64,000 nucleotides of DNA from Dracaena cambodiana (taxonomy: Eukaryota > Streptophyta > Magnoliopsida > Asparagales > Asparagaceae): the NCBI GenBank assembly GCA_036321105.1, contig JAYEPQ010000004.1, positions 18,429,859 to 18,493,858 on the forward strand, given 5' to 3'. Below are positions 58,266-64,000 of the stretch, piece by piece. The notes under the pieces were generated by a model, which was not told the origin of the DNA, did not search any database, and saw only the letters and a program-made list of their open reading frames with translations. How positions within the stretch are numbered: the first letter of the stretch is position 1; each line of letters opens with the position of its first letter. A program made the translations under genes and the position numbers.

Positions 58266-58779
58266 TATAGAAGTTACATTTAACTACTCTTTTCAACCTC
58301 TTATGGTTCAAATATCTTTTTGAAGAATAAGCCTCCAAGATCGATTCCATATGAAATCAGAGGATATCGCAACCTAGACAGTTGTTTGGTAGATTATTCA
58401 TTTGGTTTTTTGAGTATTTTGTTTTTCTTTACGTATCTAGGCTCTTGAGCTTAACACGCTGCAATAAAGATTGCGCATTTTGTTTTGCTTTATGTATCTA
58501 TGCTCTTGAGCTTTGACAAATGCAATAAAGATACGAAAAGATTAGTAAAAAAAGGAGCAAGGAGTAGAAGTCAAGAACAAGTTGATTGAGTTTGACTCAG
58601 ATAATCCACTGGACTGAAGAACACATTTACAACGTATCATGCTCTGAAAATTGATTTCTTGTTGCATATAGTATAAAAGGAAATGCATATTTATCAAACT
58701 AAACAGTCTTTGCATATGAGTCTAGTTGAGATTTAGCATCATAAGTTTCTAGTTTATTAAAGTTTCAAGGGTTAGAAAT
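58266..58779. other. Intergenic with a small direct duplication
   Basis: 58418-58530 carries two units of about 67 bp (attttgttt.ctttacgtatctaggctcttgagctt, then tgcaataaagat). No gene. Confidence 0.6.
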
Positions 58780-61412
58780 TTGCGAGAATGCTTGGACTGC
58801 CACTGCAAATTTAGAGGACTTGGAGAAAGAATTCCGAGAAGAGGAGATTAAGAAAGCTGTATGGGAATTGAGACCTGATAAGGCGCCAGGTCCAGATGGG
58901 TTCCCCCTATTTTTCTTTAGAACCTTCTAGTTGGAAGTTAAGGACGACCTGAAGCGGATGTGCGATGAGGTGTATATGAGTGTGACGAGACTTGATGTGA
59001 TCAATTATTCAATGATCACACTTATCCCTAAGAAAGAACAGGCGGAATGTATTGGGGATTATAGACCAATTGCTCTACTTGATAGCACCCTCGAGATCAT
59101 TGCCAAGCTGTTAATTAATCGTATTGCACCAAGACTTCAGGAGATGATATTATCAGACAGGCTTTATTGCCGGTAGAAATATATTGGAAGGTGTCGCGAC
59201 AACTTATGAAGTGATTCATCATGGCAAAAGAATCAAATCGAGGGGGGGGGGGTTACTTATTTAAATTAGATTTTAAAAAGGTATATGACATGTTAGTTTG
59301 GAATTGCCTGTTGGAAGTTTTATGCCTGCATGGCTTTGGGGTAAGATGGATTTCCTGGATGGAAAAGTGGCTGATCTTAGCCAAAACACAAGTCTTAGTC
59401 CATGGAGAAATCGGTAAGGAAATAATACTAAGACGAGGCCTTCGACAAGGAGACCCTCTGTCTCCACTTCTTTTTATTCTGATTGCTGATGGCCTAAATG
59501 TTATGTGTAGAAAGTTGGAGAGAGCAGGCTTTATTCGGGGTCTAGCAGGGTCTCCTCTCTATCAATGTCACTAATCAACAATATGCTAAGATACACTCAT
59601 TTTTGAAAGGAGCAATGTAAAAGAGGCTATTTATATCTAATGGCTACTCTATTGTTTTCAAGCTTGGTCGGGCCTAAGAATTTAATTTTTCCAAAAATTG
59701 TTTCATATGCTTGGGATCTAAAAATCTCTCCCTGTGTCTTATACTAGACATCTTCAGATATAAAGAGACTGTGTTCCCGATAAAATACTTAGGCATTCCC
59801 ATCAGACCATGTAGAGTTTCCAAACATGACTAAAACCCTCTACTTGACACCTTCGAAAAGAGATTGGAGGGATGGAGAAGTAGCCTACTCTCTTTGGGAG
59901 AAAGGGTGGTGCTATTGAATTCCGTATTATCTACACTTTCCTTATACTACATGTCCCTTTTTCTGTTGCCTTGCTGGGTGAGAAACAAAATAGATTGTAT
60001 CAGGAAAAACTTTTTGTTGAATGGTACGTCTTATTTCAAGAAATATCATTTGATTTCCTGGGGTCATATTTATAGACCTAAGAAGACTGGAGGACTTGGA
60101 GTGCTTAATCTTAAAACCTTCAATTTACCACTAATGACGAAATGGTAGTGGCATTTGGTTTCACACCCTTATGGCTTTTTTCAAAAACTTATGGTCACGA
60201 AGTATCGTTCTAGGAATGATAGTTGGTCCATTGAATCATGGAGTTCATATAGCACATCTAGATTCTGGAAAGGCATGTTACTATCCAGATGGCCAAGCCT
60301 GAAATTTAGATTGGGTAATGGACACAATATAGTATTTTGGCATGATAGGTGGTGCTCACAAGTCCCTCTAAAAATCTTATTCGCTCAAGCCTACCAATTA
60401 TCCAGGGACAAGGTGGCCAAGGTAAGTAGATTTTGGGGTCGCTCTAGATGGAGTTTGAACCTCCGTCATCCTATATCTGTTCATGAAAAAACACAACTTT
60501 GATAGTTGAGGACTCTTCTTAGTGATTTTAGACCTAATCACTTGTTGGATGATCAAGCTCAATGGAGATGGAATAAAAATGGAGACTTTTCTGTCAAGTC
60601 CACTTATAACCATTTTGTGTATGGTGGTATTGCATTGACTGATACTACTTGGATTTGGAAGACTATTTGCCCATAGAAAGTAAGGGTGTTTTTATGGTTG
60701 GCCATAAAAAATACCCTACTCACCTGGCCAGCCTAACAAAAAAGAGATTGGATCGGTCCAAACATCTGTATACTCTATAATAAAGATAGAGAATCCACTG
60801 TTCACCTATTGTTGAATTGTAGCTTCACTAGTGAAATATGGGTACATTGTACAAGAAGCCTTGGGATTAGCATTAACACAGGACCCTCTGCCAGCTTAGG
60901 ATCCAAATTATGTGTTAATGACAACTCATCAAAGTTGGTTAGGACTCTTACAGCAGTTTTATACTGGAATGAGTGGAAAGAAAGAAACAATAGAATTTTT
61001 AATTCTACATCACGTTCCTTACATATCTATATTCACATGATTATTCATGAAGTTATTCTATGGGCAAATATTCCATCGGATGAGGAGCGTATGCAGATCT
61101 TAGGAGGGACATCATGAGAGGATTTCGGAGATCCTCTTCCATCCCCAAACCTTATTTGATAGGAGGTCATAGCTTTTCTCATGAAGAGGTTTGACGCGTC
61201 GAGAGAAATCATTTCACTGACTATTGCATTGGGAAGACTTTTTTTCGTTATGTATTCTTTTTATTATTAGCTTTTCTGTTGCTTTCTGTTATGCATTTTA
61301 TCTTTGTTGAGATTCACCAATATAGGGAACCTAAACTATTTTGTAGTTCTATTAGTTACTTGTTAATAAAACGCGGGGGGTTTTCACCCGCTGTTTTGGT
61401 CAAAAACAATTC
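58780..61412 (+). pseudogene. L1-type LINE ORF2 relic, 5'-truncated
   Basis: Plus-strand reading: ELRPDKAPGPDGFPLFFF, then SMITLIPKKEQAE, DYRPIALLDSTLEIIAKLLINRI, LFKLDFKKVYDMLVWN, RRGLRQGDPLSPLLFILIADGL (59430-59500), KYLGIPI, the post-RT region (WKGMLLSRWPSLKFRLGNGH, VFWHDRWC) and the zf-RVT domain (WKTICP, VFLWLAIKN, HLLLNCSFTSEIW). The catalytic YADD has become YAKI in QQYAKIHSF (about 59582). There are many stops and a run of ten G at 59243-59252. The endonuclease half is missing. The 3' end has the tggggtt...ttttggtcaaaaac sequence of plant L1 tails. Confidence 0.92.
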
Positions 61413-61506
61413 TTACATGCTCTCTATTTCTTTAGTAACAGTTGTGATCCCATTTTTTGCGTTGGAGCTTCCATAATCCAAATTATACTTTACCATTTAC
61501 CATTGA
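61413..61506. other. Short spacer after the LINE
   Basis: Nothing recognised. No long poly(A) tail follows the LINE. Confidence 0.4.
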
Positions 61507-61672
61507 GCCACGGCTAGGGATGGTAATGGACGCACCTACAGACCAAATTTTAACTCTCTCTATATAAAATTCTGAATTAAAAAATAAAATTTTCATTATT
61601 AATTCAAAATTTTATATAAGACGAGCTAAAATTTGGCTTGTGAGCACGTCCATTACCATACCTAGCCACAAC
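61507..61672. mobile_element. hAT-type MITE, copy 2
   Basis: 61515-61664, 150 bp, with about 45-bp terminal inverted repeats (tagggatggtaatggacgca ... inverse of tggcttgtgagcacgtccat taccataccta). Flanks gccacggc and gccacaac match six of eight bases, fitting the 8-bp hAT duplication. No ORF. Confidence 0.85.
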
Positions 61673-62758
61673 TCAAAATTATTAGTTTTGAATACTATGC
61701 TCCATTCTTTGATCGGAATGTCTTTCAGGGAGTCATCAAGTTTTGGATGGCTATATAAAAAATGACTCCAACGAAAGATCCACAAATAGTGCACAGAAAC
61801 TCAACAATTTGATCCAGTTTTTTTTTAAATTGGTCAGATCAACTATGAAATTCAAAGTCTGAATTAGATTCAAGCCGGATTTAGATCTAAATGTTGAATG
61901 TATGTCCATACAATTTACCTTAATTTGATGAATAACAAACTCACGTGTTAGTATGACGAGTTTTGCAATTATGTGCATATTTGATGGGCACGCAAAGGAA
62001 TCAAGTTAAGCGATGAACGAACTCACGAAACTGATATTGCAGCTTAGACACTATATTTGAAAGGGATAAAATGAGAATCAAGTGAAGAAATCTTATAGAA
62101 AATTTGAGTTGGATTATTCTTGGTTGTTGACTTGCTGGATTCCTCAATTATAGCTTATAGTTAGAAACATATTAAGAACTAACATGCAAGTTCAAATAAT
62201 TCTAGAAAAATTCTTGTAGAAAGAAAACTCAGACCTCTACAAGTTTCATTGGTATCTTTTATACTAATCTTGACTTCAATCCTGTCAAAACCTGGATCAA
62301 AGTTGTTGATATTACAACTGTGACTCTGCTATCATTGTATATCCTTAGTATTTTGGCCATATTTTTCGACCCACACAACCAATATATCTAATTTTGATTT
62401 TGTTGGAAAGATAATTCAATTTCCTAAAATTTTGGTACTCTACTCACTAAGTGTACTCTACTCGTTAAGACTATTCTTTCCAGTAAAGTCATCATACAGG
62501 ACCAACTCTACTCTTCTAGAACCAGCTCTATATTCCAGGACCAACTATATTCTTCCAAATTGTTTGAGAACCAATATATATTGTTATTTTTTTAGAATTA
62601 CTATATGATATGTTTATATATGATACATGACACTTGATTTCTTATACATGACCTAAGCAATTATGGATATGGTGTATAATGGACATGATACATGGGACAC
62701 ATGACATAACATGAATATGGTTGGTATGATTTATGGAAAATGTGTAGGTGGTCCAAAC
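61673..62758. other. Intergenic, no gene seen
   Basis: AT-rich. 62490-62580 has four imperfect units of aggaccaactctactcttct (about 21 bp). 62615-62735 is rich in gatacatgacac/acatgacata words similar in flavour to the LTR repeat of family B. No coding sequence. Confidence 0.5.
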
Positions 62759-63184
62759 TGTTGGGTTTGTGTCTCGTATCCGTTGAGTATCCAGATGCGA
62801 TCAAGAATCACAAGGAGTCCCAATTGGACTTGGGTTAGAAGACCAGAGTTTTAATTGGATTGGAACACCAATTAGATGGTGATAGTGCTATTCTAATGGG
62901 ATTAGGATGTGAACACTATATATATCTCTTGTATGTGATATGAGAGCAATTAGAGAGCAATTGGCTGAGAGAGATGCTTCTGTTATTATGAGAGATGCGA
63001 GAGGTAGAGAGATATTTGGATCTCTTTTTGTAACCTGTTTTTTCTCATAATGGATATTTCTCTCGTTGTTCCCGTGGACGTAGGTCGAACTTGGTCGGCC
63101 GAACCACGTTAATTTTTGTGTTATTCTTGTATTGTATTGTTTTCTTTATCTCTACTATCTCGATGGGGGATTCGATTCCCAACA
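62759..63184 (+). repeat. Copia 5' LTR of an element running off the right edge
   Basis: 426 bp, bounded by the perfect inverted ends TGTTGGG and CCCAACA. TATA box ctatatatatct at 62916-62927. It is followed after two bases by the primer-binding site. The left flank caaac (62754-62758) should be one target-duplication copy; the other lies outside the window. It is not related by eye to the copia at 37358-46369. Confidence 0.92.
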
Positions 63185-63186
63185 AT

Positions 63187-63198
63187 TGGTATCAGAGC
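63187..63198 (+). promoter_or_regulatory. Copia primer-binding site (initiator tRNA-Met)
   Basis: TGGTATCAGAGC, the standard plant copia primer site, two bases after the LTR. Confidence 0.95.
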
Positions 63199-64000
63199 CG
63201 GAGTTATAGATCCGGAATCGAGATTGCGAGATGGTGGATCTGATGTCGAGTCGACAAGGAAGTTGGCGGAGGCATCAAGGCAAAATACAATAAGAAGAAG
63301 AAGAAGAAGAAGAAAAAAAAAAAAAAGCCAGATACAACCGGTCATGTGCACAACTGGTGACTCTAGCAATGTGCACCAAAAGGAGTGGCTGATAACTAAG
63401 ATGGATTCTGAGGCACAGATCGACGGTTATGGTTAATCAGAGCATGGATCGAAGAATCGGTGTCCGATTAAGGTGATTTAGGAGTCGAATCCTATGTTTT
63501 TCAGCATTCTAGATACAGTGGCAGATGCGAATTGGGCAAAATCCACTGTTTGGAGTAGATTCTGTACAGATCGACAGTGATCGATAATGTTCAAGGTATC
63601 GATATTGGCCGATCATGATTGGTTGATTGTATAATGATGAAGTATGGCGTGGTACTTCATGGTGATGGATACGATTACTTCGTGACATGTTGAATAGTAT
63701 GGTAATGTATAATCGTCTATGTCTCTAGATTGGTCATAGTTTTTGGATCAAGGTGGAGTACGGTATATCGATCACTTTTGTGTGGCACACAACATAATAA
63801 GTGATTGTGAGTACTCGGAGGTCCAGATGTTTTGACCTAGGTGGAGCACGGTGTAGCGATTATGAGCGCTTGGCGAAGAGCGTGGTGTAGTAATCGTGAG
63901 TGTTCAAGAGAGTATGGTTTAGTGATCATGAGTGCTCGGAGGAGAGCATGGTTTAGTGATCATGAATACTCAAGTATAGAGGCGGTGATGATTATACAAT
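63199..64000 (+). other. Copia leader region with repeats
   Basis: Leader of the element whose LTR ends at 63184. It contains (AAG)n then A-rich sequence at 63290-63327, and an about 36-bp repeat (gagagcatggtttagtgatc atgagtgctc) with three to four units at 63838-63975. No gag frame is recognisable before the window ends. The ORF at 63116-63436 spans the LTR and microsatellite and is not credible. Confidence 0.7.

Noticed and set aside
63116..63436. 106-aa ORF with an Arg/Lys run
   Set aside because: Spans the LTR end, primer site and (AAG)n microsatellite.

Overview
This is a stretch of nuclear DNA from a flowering plant, almost all of it transposable elements. The signs are Ty3/gypsy elements with plant tRNA primer sites, Ty1/copia, CACTA, hAT, L1-type and RTE-type elements, plant MITEs, and one classical arabinogalactan-protein (AGP) gene. 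I cannot narrow the species from sequence alone. There is no bacterial or organelle signal, no CRISPR array and no RNA gene. Nearly every transposon reading frame carries stops, frameshifts or deletions.

Left part (1-34512): a stack of insertions four levels deep. The outermost layer is a CACTA (En/Spm-like) element. Its right end is at 34512, its subterminal repeats lie at 2771-3130 and 33790-34512, and a decayed transposase-like tail lies near 33100-33520. Into it went a Tat/Ogre-type gypsy element on the minus strand (element A, 4105-32353, TSD atctg/ttctg). Into A went a chromovirus of Tekay/Del type, also minus (element B, 6380-23769). Into B went a gypsy element with a gag-derived ORF (element C, 11450-19461), now LTR-internal-LTR-partial internal and ending in a deletion that also took part of B's pol. 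Another LTR of family B fills 1-2770. Element A also carries fragments that look like host gene sequence, including a TMEM214-like (DUF2359) segment, and a 731-bp inverted-repeat element.

Middle (34513-46374): unassigned LTR-like sequence, a 124-bp RTE LINE 3' end with a perfect 18-bp TSD, then a copia element on the plus strand (37358-46369, TSD atttc). Its gag-pol is split by a young, non-coding relative of element A (38930-42938, TSD acctc).

Right part (46375-64000): the AGP gene (47110-47796, minus) is the only intact host gene I can support. It has a TATA box and a (CT)n tract upstream. Beyond it lie a gag-only gypsy element (49755-54475, minus, TSD cttag) with a 57-bp repeat array, three MITEs, a dead hAT transposase, a 5'-truncated dead L1-type LINE, and the 5' LTR and leader of a further copia element running off the right edge.

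I did not find a convincing new biological system. The most interesting items are the depth and order of nesting, the captured TMEM214-like segment inside an LTR element, the short gag-derived zinc-knuckle/coiled-coil ORF present in two copies, and the GC-rich GCGGGTTGCA-type and TGACG-type repeat arrays that recur in the element A family.
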